DNA from: Phycicoccus sp. Soil802
GTDB lineage: Bacteria; Actinomycetota; Actinomycetes; Actinomycetales; Dermatophilaceae
Reading direction: 5' to 3'
NCBI RefSeq assembly: GCF_001429605.1
Contig: NZ_LMSS01000002.1
Location: forward strand, 476,618-540,617
DNA: 64,000 nucleotides
Shown here in pieces: positions 7,862 to 16,517 of the stretch (its first letter is position 1; each line of letters starts with the position of its first letter). The notes under the pieces were generated by a model. That model ran no database searches, was not told where the DNA came from, and saw only the letters and a program-made list of their open reading frames with translations. The translations under genes and the position numbers were made by a program.

Positions 7862-8644
7862 CTAGGCGCCCGGGACCCACTCGACGAGACCGTCGAGCAC
7901 GGCTCGGTCGCCGGTGATCTCCAGTGTCTCCAACGGGATCCGGCCGTACATCGTGAGGACGATCTCGCTCGCCGAACCCCGGCCCGTCATGGTCGCAGGG
8001 TCCGTCGAGTCGCCACCATCCGGGAGGCGGGCGAAGCGAGCGCCGTCACCGTCGAGCCAGAGCCGCCAGGCGGGGCCCTCGGTCGACACGTAGTCGAGCG
8101 TCGCCGGTTCGTGCGGCCAGGCGTACGTGGTGGCGTTGCAGGAGGAGAGGAACTCCTCGACGCCGTCGACTGCTGCCTCGTCGGGGATGGGCTGCGGTGC
8201 GCCGAGGGCGACCTGGGCGTCATAGGTGTGCACCGCGACCTCCTGCAGCTGGTGTCGGGCGACCGCCCCGGCCGTCAGTGGCGACTGCGAGACATCCCAC
8301 CAGGCCCAGCTCCCCCGGTCCGGTCCGGCGTCCCGCAGGGTGGTGTCCAGCTCGGCAACCGAGTCGGCCAGCCAGGCCTGCAGGGCATCGCGGTCCCGGG
8401 GCGCGTCCGCGCCATCCCCAGGGGCCGTGCCCGCCGGTCGCTCGTCGGAGGGGCCGAACGCCACGATCGTCGCCCAGCGCTGTCGCCCTTGGCCGATGTG
8501 CTCGGCGAGGTCGAACAGCGTCCACCCGGGGCAGGTCGGCACCGGGACGTCGAGATCGGGCGCCGCGGCCACCAGGGCAAGGAAGGCGGTCGATCGCTCG
8601 TCGATCAGTCGCAGCAGGTCGGGGAACTCCGGCGTCGTGTGCAC
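7862..8644 (-). CDS. Maleylpyruvate isomerase family mycothiol-dependent enzyme
   Basis: 260 residues. The N-terminal DinB-like four-helix domain carries the metal-binding histidines (LAEHIGQGRQRW near residue 47; RHQLQEVAVHTYDAQVAL near residue 150) and CPGWTLFDLAEH, typical of the MDMPI N-terminal family. A smaller C-terminal beta/alpha domain follows. Such proteins use a divalent metal and mycothiol; the substrate here is unknown. It is the last of two minus-strand genes, with 103 bp separating it from the AraC-type gene. Confidence 0.82.
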   Translation of the reverse strand: MHTTPEFPDLLRLIDERSTAFLALVAAAPDLDVPVPTCPGWTLFDLAEHIGQGRQRWATIVAFGPSDERPAGTAPGDGADAPRDRDALQAWLADSVAELDTTLRDAGPDRGSWAWWDVSQSPLTAGAVARHQLQEVAVHTYDAQVALGAPQPIPDEAAVDGVEEFLSSCNATTYAWPHEPATLDYVSTEGPAWRLWLDGDGARFARLPDGGDSTDPATMTGRGSASEIVLTMYGRIPLETLEITGDRAVLDGLVEWVPGA

Positions 8645-8732
8645 CCCGGATGTCTACCAGCCCGATGACCCTCGGCGACATCGAGTTTCGGGCGGCCATC
8701 GGTATGAACCGTGCGGCCTTCGATCGTTTCTT

Positions 8733-8747
8733 GCCTCCGCGGGAGGC
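8733..8747 (-). terminator. Short hairpin after the AraC-type gene
   Basis: GCCTCC and GGAGGC form a 6-bp stem with a 3-nt loop immediately after the stop of the regulator at 8748. There is no T-tract, so it is weak. Confidence 0.3.
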
Positions 8748-9842
8748 TCAGGCGTGGTTGCCGGCGCCGATGCGGGCGCGCAGGCCGAGGCTGAACACCT
8801 CGGCGGGAGGTTTCTGCGAGGACTCGAGCCTGCGGTAGGCCGTGGGGGTCGCGCCCACCTCGGCGAGGAACTGGCGGTTGAAGTTGGCCATGTTGCGGTA
8901 GCCACTCAGCTCCGCCACCTGCGCGATGGAGGCCGGGGTCGTGTCGAGCAGGCGGCGGGCGTGCGCGATCCGCAGCTTCTTGACCATGTTGCTGAAGGTC
9001 ATGCCGGTGGCACTGCGGAAGTACTTCGAGAACGTCGGCTCCGACATGTAGGCGAGCTTGGCCGCCGTGGAGAGCCGGATGTCGTCGGTGAGGTTCTCGA
9101 AGATGTAGGCCAGACCCGCCTCGACGGCGTTGAGCGAGTTCGGGTCGGTGGGGCGGCCGAGCCACTCACTGGCCACGACCTCGCGCTCCTCCTGGGGGGC
9201 GCGCGCGAAGATCGAGAGCAGGCGGAACAGGCTTGCGACCTGCTCGGTGCCCTCGGTGCGCACGACCTCGAGGATGTTCTCGGCGGCCCGCCAGGCGGTG
9301 GCGCCGGAGAAGACGATGCCTCGCGCCGACTGGGCGAGGATGTCGTCGATCTCCTGCAGCTCGGGGATGAGCCGCATGCACTCCCGCACCCACTCGTCGG
9401 TGAACTGGATGACGGCGTCGCGGTCGGGGGCCACCTGCCCCGGGGGCAGGTCACTCACCCAGTCGTGGGGCAGCAGCGGGCCCATGATGCTGACGTGTCC
9501 GGGGGCGAAGGTGCCCACGTGGTCGCCGGCGATGAAGCTGCCGTGGGTCTTGGTGATGAGGTGGATCTCGTACTCGGGGTGGGCGCCCCACCCACAGATC
9601 TCACTGGGGAAGTCGTGGGTGAGCGCACGGAAGGCGTGCTGCGGGTGAGGGGGGATCACCTCACGGCGAGGGGCGGCTGGGTAGGGGCTGCCGGGGCGGT
9701 GGGCCGAGGGGAGCTCGACCACTTCCGGGGGCGCGAAGCGCGCGAGGGGGCGCCTCGGCGTGCCCGTCGACTGATACGAAGTCCTCACCTCCATCTGCTC
9801 CAGCGTGCGGTCAGAGCCGATCGAGACCTCAGTCTGCCGCAC
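8748..9842 (-). CDS. AraC family transcriptional regulator of the polyol operon
   Basis: 364 residues from GTG 9842 (an in-frame ATG at 9794 is possible). Residues about 75-150 form a cupin-like sensor segment (EYEIHLITKTHGSFIAGDHV, SIMGPLLPHDWVSDL). Residues about 245-345 hold two helix-turn-helix motifs of the AraC/XylS type (LSTAAKLAYMSEPTFSKYFR and IAQVAELSGYRNMANFNRQF). It is transcribed divergently from the sugar-alcohol ABC transporter genes with 206 bp between them, so it most likely controls that operon in response to a polyol; this is inferred from position. Confidence 0.88.
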   Translation of the reverse strand: MRQTEVSIGSDRTLEQMEVRTSYQSTGTPRRPLARFAPPEVVELPSAHRPGSPYPAAPRREVIPPHPQHAFRALTHDFPSEICGWGAHPEYEIHLITKTHGSFIAGDHVGTFAPGHVSIMGPLLPHDWVSDLPPGQVAPDRDAVIQFTDEWVRECMRLIPELQEIDDILAQSARGIVFSGATAWRAAENILEVVRTEGTEQVASLFRLLSIFARAPQEEREVVASEWLGRPTDPNSLNAVEAGLAYIFENLTDDIRLSTAAKLAYMSEPTFSKYFRSATGMTFSNMVKKLRIAHARRLLDTTPASIAQVAELSGYRNMANFNRQFLAEVGATPTAYRRLESSQKPPAEVFSLGLRARIGAGNHA

Positions 9843-10048
9843 GAATGCTCAGGCGTGAAGGGCCCTGCTCAGATGAGCGGGATGGGAAAGTATCGAAACT
9901 CTGGCGAAGGCGTCATTGTCCGGTTGCCTGCCTCGCGGCCACGCTGAGGTCATCCCGGCACCGCGGCCAGGACCAGGTGAGCCCCACCTCGTCCCCTGCG
10001 AACGGCGGGACTCGAGTACCAAAGGCTCACCTACCAAAGGAGTTAGGC

Positions 10049-11404
10049 ATGCTCTGTTCGAAGCGCGCCCTGACCGCGGGTGCGGGCGTGGTGGCAGCCG
10101 CGCTCGCCATGGCGGCCTGCTCGTCGGGCGCAGTGTCCAGTGGCGGCGGCGGAGGCGACGGCAAGAACGTCACCCTCAACCTGGCCACCGTGAACAACGG
10201 CCAGATGAAGGACATGGAGAAGCTCAAGGGGGAGTACGAGACTGCTCACCCCGGCACCAAGATCAACTTCCAGGTCATGGAGGAGGGTGACCTCCGCGCA
10301 GCGGTCACCGCCGACGTCGCCAGCAAGGCCGGCCAGTACGACATCGTCACCATCGGCGCGTACGAGACCCCGCAGTGGGGTGCGAACGGCTGGCTGGTCG
10401 ACCTGACCGGACCGCTCAAGTCCGACGCGGCATACGACGTCGACGACCTCCTCGCGCCGGTGCGCGAGGCGATCTCCAACGACGGCAAGCAGTATGCCGT
10501 CCCGTTCTACGGCGAGTCGTCGATCCTCATGTACAACAAGGAGATCCTCGACAAGGCGAGTGTCACCCTCTCCGCCAACCCCACCTGGCAGCAGGTCGCG
10601 GACGCGGCCAAGAAGGTCAACACCTCCTCACGGGCCGGCATCTGCATGCGCGGCAAGCCCGGCTGGGGTGACCTCTTCGCGCCGCTCACCACGGTCGTGC
10701 AGACCTTCGGTGGCAACTGGTACGACACCAGCTGGAACGCCACGGTCAACACGCCGGAGTGGAAGCAGGCGGTCACGTTCTACAAGACGCTGCTCGACAC
10801 CTCGGGGGAGAAGGACCCGGTCTCCTACTCCTTCAACGAGTGCCTGACTGCGCTCAAGGAAGGCAAGGCCGCCATGTGGGCCGACGCCTCCGTGGCCGCC
10901 TCGATGCTCGAGGCCGACGACTCCCCGGTGAAGGGCAAGATGGGCTACGCCCACATGCCTGTCGACAAGACCAAGGAGTCGGGCTGGCTGTGGAGCTGGA
11001 ACCTCGCGGTCCCGGCGACCACGAAGAACAAGGACGCCGCGATCGACTTCATCAAGTGGGCGACGAGCAAGGACTACCACAAGCTCGTGGGCGAGAAGCT
11101 CGGCTGGTCCCTGGTGCCCCCGGGTGCCCGTCAGTCGACCTACGACCTGCCCGAGTACAAGCAGGCTGCCGCGGCCTACGCGCCCATCACCCTGGACGTC
11201 ATGAAGTCGGTGAACCCGAAGCAGCCGGGCGTGAACCCGCAGCCCTGGGTCGGTATCCAGTACGTGTCGATCCCTGAGTTCCAGGACGTCGGCAACCAGT
11301 GCGCCCAGCTGATCGCCGACTACCTCGCCAACCGCGGCACGGTGGACGACGCACTCGGCAAGTGCCAGGGCATCGCCAAGAAGGCGGGCGACGCGCACAA
11401 GTAG
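10049..11404 (+). CDS. smoE: Sugar-alcohol ABC transporter substrate-binding lipoprotein
   Basis: 451 residues. A lipoprotein signal with lipobox ending at Cys24 (ALAMAAC) is followed by a Gly/Ser linker. The body matches cluster D extracellular solute-binding proteins: MEKLKGEYETAHPG, YDIVTIGAYETPQWG, a conserved GWLWSWNLAVPATTKN block and CQGIAKKAG at the end. The closest recognised type is the sorbitol/mannitol-binding SmoE/MtlE family, supported by the mannitol dehydrogenase downstream. AAAGGAG precedes ATG 10049. It is the first gene of the operon and is separated from the permeases by two hairpins. Confidence 0.88.
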   Translation: MLCSKRALTAGAGVVAAALAMAACSSGAVSSGGGGGDGKNVTLNLATVNNGQMKDMEKLKGEYETAHPGTKINFQVMEEGDLRAAVTADVASKAGQYDIVTIGAYETPQWGANGWLVDLTGPLKSDAAYDVDDLLAPVREAISNDGKQYAVPFYGESSILMYNKEILDKASVTLSANPTWQQVADAAKKVNTSSRAGICMRGKPGWGDLFAPLTTVVQTFGGNWYDTSWNATVNTPEWKQAVTFYKTLLDTSGEKDPVSYSFNECLTALKEGKAAMWADASVAASMLEADDSPVKGKMGYAHMPVDKTKESGWLWSWNLAVPATTKNKDAAIDFIKWATSKDYHKLVGEKLGWSLVPPGARQSTYDLPEYKQAAAAYAPITLDVMKSVNPKQPGVNPQPWVGIQYVSIPEFQDVGNQCAQLIADYLANRGTVDDALGKCQGIAKKAGDAHK

Positions 11405-11426
11405 TCCCCGCCCGGTCCTGAGGACC

Positions 11427-11494
11427 TCCGTCCGAACTCGCACGGACGGAAGACAGGGTGCCGGGGTCGTGACTCCCATCCGGCTCCGGCACCC
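11427..11494 (+). terminator. Two intercistronic hairpins between binding protein and permeases
   Basis: Hairpin one has perfect arms TCCGTCCG/CGGACGGA (11427-11450). Hairpin two has perfect arms GGGTGCCGG/CCGGCACCC (11456-11494). There is no T-tract, so partial termination or protection of the upstream mRNA is likely, giving more binding protein than permease. Confidence 0.6.
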
Positions 11495-11583
11495 TCCCCC
11501 AGGTCCTCCCGCCCGTCGCGCAGATCTCCTGCTCACATCCCCCGAACACCACCTGTCCAAGCCACAACCAGGGGAGTTTCCTC

Positions 11584-12522
11584 ATGGCCGTCACCGAGCT
11601 CGACACCGTCGTCGCGCAGACTGCGACCGACAAGCGGCGGGTCAAGACCACCTCCAAGGAGGTGTGGACCGCACGGTGGCTGTTGCTGCCGGCCGTCCTC
11701 TTCCTCATCCTGCTGACCCAGATCCCGTTCCTCACGACCGTCGGCTACTCAACGATCCGGTGGAACCTCCTCTACCCCAACGACCGCGGCTTCACCTGGT
11801 TCAAGAACTACGGCACGGCGCTGTCGTCCGGCGACCTGTGGCCGTCGATCGTCGCCACCGTCGTGATCACCGCGTTGGCCGTGGTGTTCTCGCTCCTGTT
11901 CGGCATGATCTTCGCCCTCCTGCTGAACCGTCAGTTCCGCGGGCGGGCGGTGGCCCGCACGCTGATGATCACGCCGTTCCTGATCATGCCTGCGGCCTCG
12001 GCGCTGATCTGGAAGTACTCGATGTTCGACACGAACATCGGCATCCTCAACTGGCTCTCGCGGACGCTGCACCTGCCGGTCATCTCGTGGAGCACCGAGC
12101 ACCCGCTCCTGGCCGTGATCATCGTGCTGACGTGGGAGTTCACCCCGTTCATGATGCTGATCCTGCTGGCTGGGCTCCAGGGCCAGGACACGGGAATCCT
12201 CGAGGCGGCCCAGGTCGACGGCGCCGGCCCGTGGCGCATCTTCACCTGGATCACGTTGCCGCACCTGCGGATGTACGTGGAGATCGGTGTCCTGCTGGGC
12301 GCGGTCATCATCATCCAGGTCTTCGACCCGATCGCGATCCTGACCAAGGGCACCGGCGGCACCAAGACGCTCGCCTACCTGCTCTACGAGCGAGCCTTCA
12401 TCGGCCTCGACGTCGGTCAGGCCGCGGCATACGGAGTCATCACCGTGGTGCTCACGATCATCGTGGCCACGATCGCGCTCCGCACCCTGTTCAAGGTCTT
12501 CATGGCTGGAGGAAGTCGATGA
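11584..12522 (+). CDS. smoF: Sugar-alcohol ABC transporter permease (MalF type)
   Basis: 312 residues with six predicted membrane helices; the first is at about residues 35-55 (LLLPAVLFLILLTQIPFL). The ATPase-contacting EAA loop is present (EAAQVDGAGPWRIFTWITLP, about residue 213). It pairs with the next gene as the two inner-membrane subunits of a CUT1 transporter. AGGGGAG precedes the ATG by 7 nt. The stop overlaps the next ATG (ATGA). No ABC ATPase gene is in the operon, so a shared MsiK-like ATPase encoded elsewhere is expected. Confidence 0.9.
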   Translation: MAVTELDTVVAQTATDKRRVKTTSKEVWTARWLLLPAVLFLILLTQIPFLTTVGYSTIRWNLLYPNDRGFTWFKNYGTALSSGDLWPSIVATVVITALAVVFSLLFGMIFALLLNRQFRGRAVARTLMITPFLIMPAASALIWKYSMFDTNIGILNWLSRTLHLPVISWSTEHPLLAVIIVLTWEFTPFMMLILLAGLQGQDTGILEAAQVDGAGPWRIFTWITLPHLRMYVEIGVLLGAVIIIQVFDPIAILTKGTGGTKTLAYLLYERAFIGLDVGQAAAYGVITVVLTIIVATIALRTLFKVFMAGGSR

Positions 12523-13334
12523 CACGCAGCGTCCGGGGAGGCCTCGTCACCACACTCACGTGGGTGCTCGTCCTGGTCTTCTTCTTTCCCGTCTTCTGGA
12601 TGATCATCAACGGCTTCAAGCCGGAGGCGATCGCCTCGTCCATCCACCCGAAGGTGTTCTTCAGTCCGGTGACCACCGGCTACCAGCTCGCGATGGACCG
12701 CGGGATGAAGGGCTACCTGATCAACTCCATCACCGCGTCGGTGACCGCGACGATCATCGCCGTGGTGCTCGCCATCCCCGCGGCGTACGCGCTCAGCATC
12801 CGGCGGGTGAAGAACGTCGAGAGTGCTCTCTCGTTCTTCATCTCCACCCGCTTCATGCCGATGGCCGCGGTGGTGCTGCCGCTGTACATCATCCTCAAGA
12901 ACCTCGGCCTGCTCGACAACATCTACATGCTGGCCGTGGTCTACGGCGCGGTGAACCTGCCCGTCACGGTGTGGATGATGCGGTCGTTCTTCCTCGAGGT
13001 GCCGTTCGAGATCGTGGAGGCAGCCCGCGTCGACGGCGCCGGCCTCTACCGCGAGATCGTGCGGATCGTCCTGCCGCTGGTGCTCCCCGGCGTTGCCGCG
13101 GCTGCGCTGATCAGCTTCATCTTCAGCTGGAACGAGTACTTCCTCGCCACCCTGCTGACCAGCAACGCGGCCCGGACCACGCCCCCGTTCCTCGGCAGCT
13201 TCGTCGACGGACGTGGACAGTTCCTCGCGGTCCTCTCCGCGGCCGCGACGATCGCGGCGCTGCCAGTCATCCTCGCCGGGTGGGTCGCGCAGAAGCAGCT
13301 GGTGCGCGGTCTGTCCATGGGCGCCATCAAGTAA
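12519..13334 (+). CDS. smoG: Sugar-alcohol ABC transporter permease (MalG type)
   Basis: 271 residues with six predicted helices; the first is at about residues 10-30. The EAA loop (EAARVDGAGLYREIVRIVLP) lies near residue 171, and the protein ends with QLVRGLSMGAIK, the usual carbohydrate-permease tail. It starts within the stop of the upstream permease and is followed 21 bp later by the dehydrogenase. With the binding protein it should import mannitol, sorbitol or arabinitol; the exact substrate is inferred from the neighbours. Confidence 0.9.
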   Translation: MTRSVRGGLVTTLTWVLVLVFFFPVFWMIINGFKPEAIASSIHPKVFFSPVTTGYQLAMDRGMKGYLINSITASVTATIIAVVLAIPAAYALSIRRVKNVESALSFFISTRFMPMAAVVLPLYIILKNLGLLDNIYMLAVVYGAVNLPVTVWMMRSFFLEVPFEIVEAARVDGAGLYREIVRIVLPLVLPGVAAAALISFIFSWNEYFLATLLTSNAARTTPPFLGSFVDGRGQFLAVLSAAATIAALPVILAGWVAQKQLVRGLSMGAIK

Positions 13335-13355
13335 CCGACGGCCAGGACCAATTCC

Positions 13356-14858
13356 GTGACACACGAACCCACCGTCCACCACCGTGCCGCGGCCGGGGCG
13401 ACCCTGCTCCCCGTCGTGCCCGAATGGGTCGCCCAACCCACCTACGACCGCTCGCAGGTGACGGCCTCTATCGTCCACTTCGGCGTCGGCGGCTTCCACC
13501 GGTCGCACGAAGCCGTCTACCTCGACACCCTGATGAACCAGGGGCAGGCGCTCGACTGGGGCATCTGCGGGGTCGGCGTGCTGCCGCACGACCGACGCGT
13601 CATCGACACCCTCGACGCCCAGCGTGGCCTGTACACGCTGATCGTCAAGCACCCTGACGGGAAGTGGTCCGCCAAGGTGGTGGGCTCGATCGTGGAGGTG
13701 GTCTTCGCCCCCGCGGACCGTGAGTACGTCGTCGACCGCCTGGTCGACGAGCGGACCCGGATCGTGTCGATGACCATCACCGAGGGCGGCTACCTGGTCA
13801 ACCAGGAGACGGGTGACTTCGACGCGGACGACCCCGACATCAGGCTCGACCTCGAGCCGGATGCCGTGCCGCACACCGTGTTCGGGTACGTCGTCGCCGC
13901 GCTGGCCCGCCGCCGCGCCGAGGGTCGCGAGCCGTTCACGGTGATGAGCTGCGACAACCTGCCCGACAACGGCGACGTCGCGAAGCGGATGATCTGCGCG
14001 TTCGCCCGGCTCAAGGACCCCGACCTCGCCGACTGGATGGAGGCCAACGTCGCCTTCCCCAACAGCATGGTCGACCGGATCACGCCGGTCACGACCGAGG
14101 AGGACATCGAGCGGCTCACCGACCAGTTCGGCGTGACCGACCTGTGGCCGGTGGTCTGCGAGCCGTTCAGCCAGTGGGTGCTCGAGGACAGCTTCACCCA
14201 GGGCCGCCCGCCACTGGAGGACGCCGGGGTGCAGCTGGTCGAGGACGTCGTGCCCTACGAGCTGATGAAGCTGCGACTGCTCAACGCCAGCCACCAGGCG
14301 ATGTGCTACCTCGGCTACCTCGCCGGGTACCGGTACGCGCACGAGGTCTGCCAGGACCCGCTGTTCGTCCGCATGCTCGCCACCTTCATGGAGCAGGAGG
14401 CCAGCCCCACCCTCCAGCCGGTGCCGGGTGTCGACCTCGCGGAGTACCGGCGGCAGCTGCTCGAGCGGTTCGCCAACCCCGAGATCCGGGACCCGCTCAC
14501 CCGGCTGTGTGCCGAGTCCAGCGACCGCATCCCCAAGTGGCTGGTGCCCGTCATCCGCCACAACCTCGGCGCCGGTGGGGCGGTCGACATCTCCGCGCTG
14601 ATCGTGGCGTCCTGGGCCCGGTATGCGGAGGGGACGGACGAGCAGGGCAACCCGATCGAGGTCGTCGACCGGCGCAAGGACGCGGTCGTGGCCCGGGCCG
14701 CACGCCAGCACGAGGACCCCTGCGCGTTCCTGCGCGACCCCGACCTGTTCGGTGACCTGGCCGACCAGCCGCGGTTCACCGAGGCCTACACCCGCGCGCT
14801 CGCCGACCTGCACGAGCGCGGGGCCGTGGCCGCGACCGAGGCGGCCCTCCAGTCCTGA
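13356..14858 (+). CDS. mtlK: Mannitol 2-dehydrogenase family oxidoreductase
   Basis: 500 residues, the usual length for long-chain polyol dehydrogenases. The N-terminal NAD-binding motif is IVHFGVGGFHRSHEAVYLD at about residues 35-53. Other signatures are CDNLPDNGDV near 204 and the catalytic Lys region KLRLLNASHQAMCYLG near 307. These enzymes oxidise mannitol, arabinitol or sorbitol to the ketose with NAD+. GTG start at 13356. Its position after the transporter indicates that the imported polyol is oxidised without prior phosphorylation. A strong hairpin follows at 14860. Confidence 0.9.
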   Translation: MTHEPTVHHRAAAGATLLPVVPEWVAQPTYDRSQVTASIVHFGVGGFHRSHEAVYLDTLMNQGQALDWGICGVGVLPHDRRVIDTLDAQRGLYTLIVKHPDGKWSAKVVGSIVEVVFAPADREYVVDRLVDERTRIVSMTITEGGYLVNQETGDFDADDPDIRLDLEPDAVPHTVFGYVVAALARRRAEGREPFTVMSCDNLPDNGDVAKRMICAFARLKDPDLADWMEANVAFPNSMVDRITPVTTEEDIERLTDQFGVTDLWPVVCEPFSQWVLEDSFTQGRPPLEDAGVQLVEDVVPYELMKLRLLNASHQAMCYLGYLAGYRYAHEVCQDPLFVRMLATFMEQEASPTLQPVPGVDLAEYRRQLLERFANPEIRDPLTRLCAESSDRIPKWLVPVIRHNLGAGGAVDISALIVASWARYAEGTDEQGNPIEVVDRRKDAVVARAARQHEDPCAFLRDPDLFGDLADQPRFTEAYTRALADLHERGAVAATEAALQS

Positions 14859-14859
14859 T

Positions 14860-14891
14860 CCGGCCGACCACTGTGACGCATGGTCGGCCGG
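14860..14891 (+). terminator. Terminator of the polyol operon
   Basis: Perfect 10-bp arms CGGCCGACCA/TGGTCGGCCG with a 10-nt loop start 2 bp after the mannitol dehydrogenase stop. No long T-run follows, as is common in GC-rich actinobacteria. Confidence 0.7.
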
Positions 14892-15070
14892 GTCAGCCCA
14901 ACGGTGCGCCGAGCCCGGCGTCCAGACCCACTGCCCGGTATGCCGCGCGCCCGGCTGCGCGGGCGGGCACAGCCCGGCGCGGGCGGGCATAGAACGGGGT
15001 GAGGGCGCGTTGCGGGTCGAGGTAGGCACCCTTGTCCATCTCGCGCGAAGCGCCGCACCCAGGAGTCACC

Positions 15071-15727
15071 ATGAAGATCGCAGTCCTCGGCACCGGCAGC
15101 GTGGGGCAGGCCCTCGCCGGCCGCCTCCTCGAGCTCGGCCACGACGTGGTCGTCGGCACCCGCGACCCGGAGGCCACCCGCAGCCGCAGCGAGTCCTTCG
15201 TCGCCTGGCACGACGCCCATCGCGACGCGAGCCTGGCCACCTTCGCCGAGGCGGCCGCAGCCGCGGAGCTCGTCGTCAACGCGACGAGTGGGCCCGGCGC
15301 CCTCCCGGCGCTCGAGTCCGCCGGCGCCGACCAGCTGGCCGGCAAGGTCGTCATCGACATCTCCAACCCGCTCGACTTCTCGGCCGGCTTCCCGCCCACC
15401 CTGTTCGTGAAGGACACCGACTCCCTCGCCGAGCAGATCCAGCGCACCTTCCCGCAGGCCCGCGTCGTCAAGACCCTGAACACCCTCACCGCCGCGCTGA
15501 TGGTGAACCCCGCGGACCTCGGCGCGGACTCGTCGGTCTTCGTCTCGGGCAACGACGACGCGGCCAAGGCCACCGTCACCGAGCTGCTCCAGAGCTTCGG
15601 TCACACCGACGTCATCGACCTCGGGGACATCACGACCGCACGCGGTCCGGAGATGCTGCTCCCCGTCTGGCTGCGGCTGATGGGCGCGCTCGGCACGCCC
15701 ACCTTCAACTTCAAGATCGTCCGCTGA
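15071..15727 (+). CDS. NADPH-dependent F420 reductase-like / NAD(P)-binding oxidoreductase
   Basis: 218 residues. The Rossmann motif AVLGTGSVGQALAGRLLELG is at residues 4-23, with GTRDPEATRSR afterwards suggesting NADP(H) phosphate binding. VVIDISNPLDFSAGFPPTL and VVKTLNTLTAALM are typical of the F420-dependent NADP reductase-like family. Cofactor F420 is present in many actinobacteria, but a dinucleotide-only function is also possible. RBS AGGAG lies 6 nt before the ATG. It is flanked by a terminator upstream and appears to be a single-gene unit. Confidence 0.82.
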   Translation: MKIAVLGTGSVGQALAGRLLELGHDVVVGTRDPEATRSRSESFVAWHDAHRDASLATFAEAAAAAELVVNATSGPGALPALESAGADQLAGKVVIDISNPLDFSAGFPPTLFVKDTDSLAEQIQRTFPQARVVKTLNTLTAALMVNPADLGADSSVFVSGNDDAAKATVTELLQSFGHTDVIDLGDITTARGPEMLLPVWLRLMGALGTPTFNFKIVR

Positions 15728-15855
15728 GTCGGTTTGCCGCTGCCCGCCAGCACCCTGGCGATCGGGGCATACCCGATCAAAGGGATATTCGGCGTAGTGT
15801 CACCCTTGCCGCGCTGGGGCCCGTTGGGTCCGCGCCGAGCTGAGGTCGTCCCGCC

Positions 15856-16149
15856 ATGCCGAACGACACCGCACCAACCGTCCCAGAGCCACGACGCACC
15901 CTGGCCGAGCTGGCCGAGGACGTGCGCACGGCACGCGGGGAGGTCGCGGCGCGGCGGATGTCTCCGGTGACCCAGACCAGCCTGCTCTCGGCCCGTCGGG
16001 AGCTGCTCCGCGTGATGGAGCTCTATGCGGATGAGCTGGTCGCGCGCCGCTTGCCGGTGCCGCACCAGCTGCGCGACGACCTGCGCCTGCTGCGGGAGAT
16101 CCGCGGAAACCCCGGTAGTGACTGGCATCGGCGGGGCAGGGCCCTCTAG
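15856..16149 (+). CDS. Small hypothetical helical protein
   Basis: 97 residues, rich in Arg, Glu and Leu, predicted all-helical (LAELAEDVRTARGEVAARR; LLRVMELYADELVARR). No membrane segment, cysteine pair or recognised family. TGAGG lies about 12 nt before ATG 15856, and codon use matches the neighbours. It is followed 90 bp later by the converging tRNA-Pro. No function can be assigned. Confidence 0.55.
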   Translation: MPNDTAPTVPEPRRTLAELAEDVRTARGEVAARRMSPVTQTSLLSARRELLRVMELYADELVARRLPVPHQLRDDLRLLREIRGNPGSDWHRRGRAL

Positions 16150-16194
16150 GGGCGTGCCCCGCGGTCAGTCTCCGCAACCGCTGCACAGACGCAG

Positions 16195-16232
16195 GAGGGC
16201 GGCTCCTTCGACTCCGTCGAAGAACCGCCCTC
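16195..16232 (-). terminator. Terminator downstream of tRNA-Pro
   Basis: Outer arms GAGGGCGG/CCGCCCTC and inner arms TTCGAC/GTCGAA form a nested stem 7 bp past the 3' end of the tRNA gene on the minus strand. Confidence 0.7.
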
Positions 16233-16238
16233 AGTGCG

Positions 16239-16312
<74 letters not shown>

Positions 16313-16443
16313 TGGCAATCGCCACCCACGCCAGTTCGACGGGAGCAGCGACAGTGAAGGATAGCCCACCTCACCCGGCCGCTCCCAATCGGTATGCCGC
16401 GTGCTCGCGGCCGGTGGTCGGGTCACCGACAATCGGCGCCAGC

Positions 16444-16510
16444 GCCACGGATCGACGCCGATCCGGACGAAGCACCTCCATCCTTGGCCACAGTGGCACG
16501 GATCGACGCC
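16444..16510. repeat. Pair of 14-16 bp direct repeats (CACGGATCGACGCC)
   Basis: GCCACGGATCGACGCC at 16444-16459 recurs as GGCACGGATCGACGCC at 16495-16510, in the 205 bp between the tRNA gene and the convergent phosphoesterase end. No mobile-element gene is nearby. Function unknown. Confidence 0.6.
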
Positions 16511-16517
16511 AGGTGGC

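Noticed and set aside
12417-15029. Very long minus-strand open frame opposite the permease and mannitol dehydrogenase genes
   Set aside because: Shadow frame of high-GC coding DNA: composition is Asp/Gly/Arg/His/Val repeats with no domain, and both plus-strand genes have full family motifs. The same applies to 46587-48701, 52944-54515 and 59856-61229 on the minus strand.
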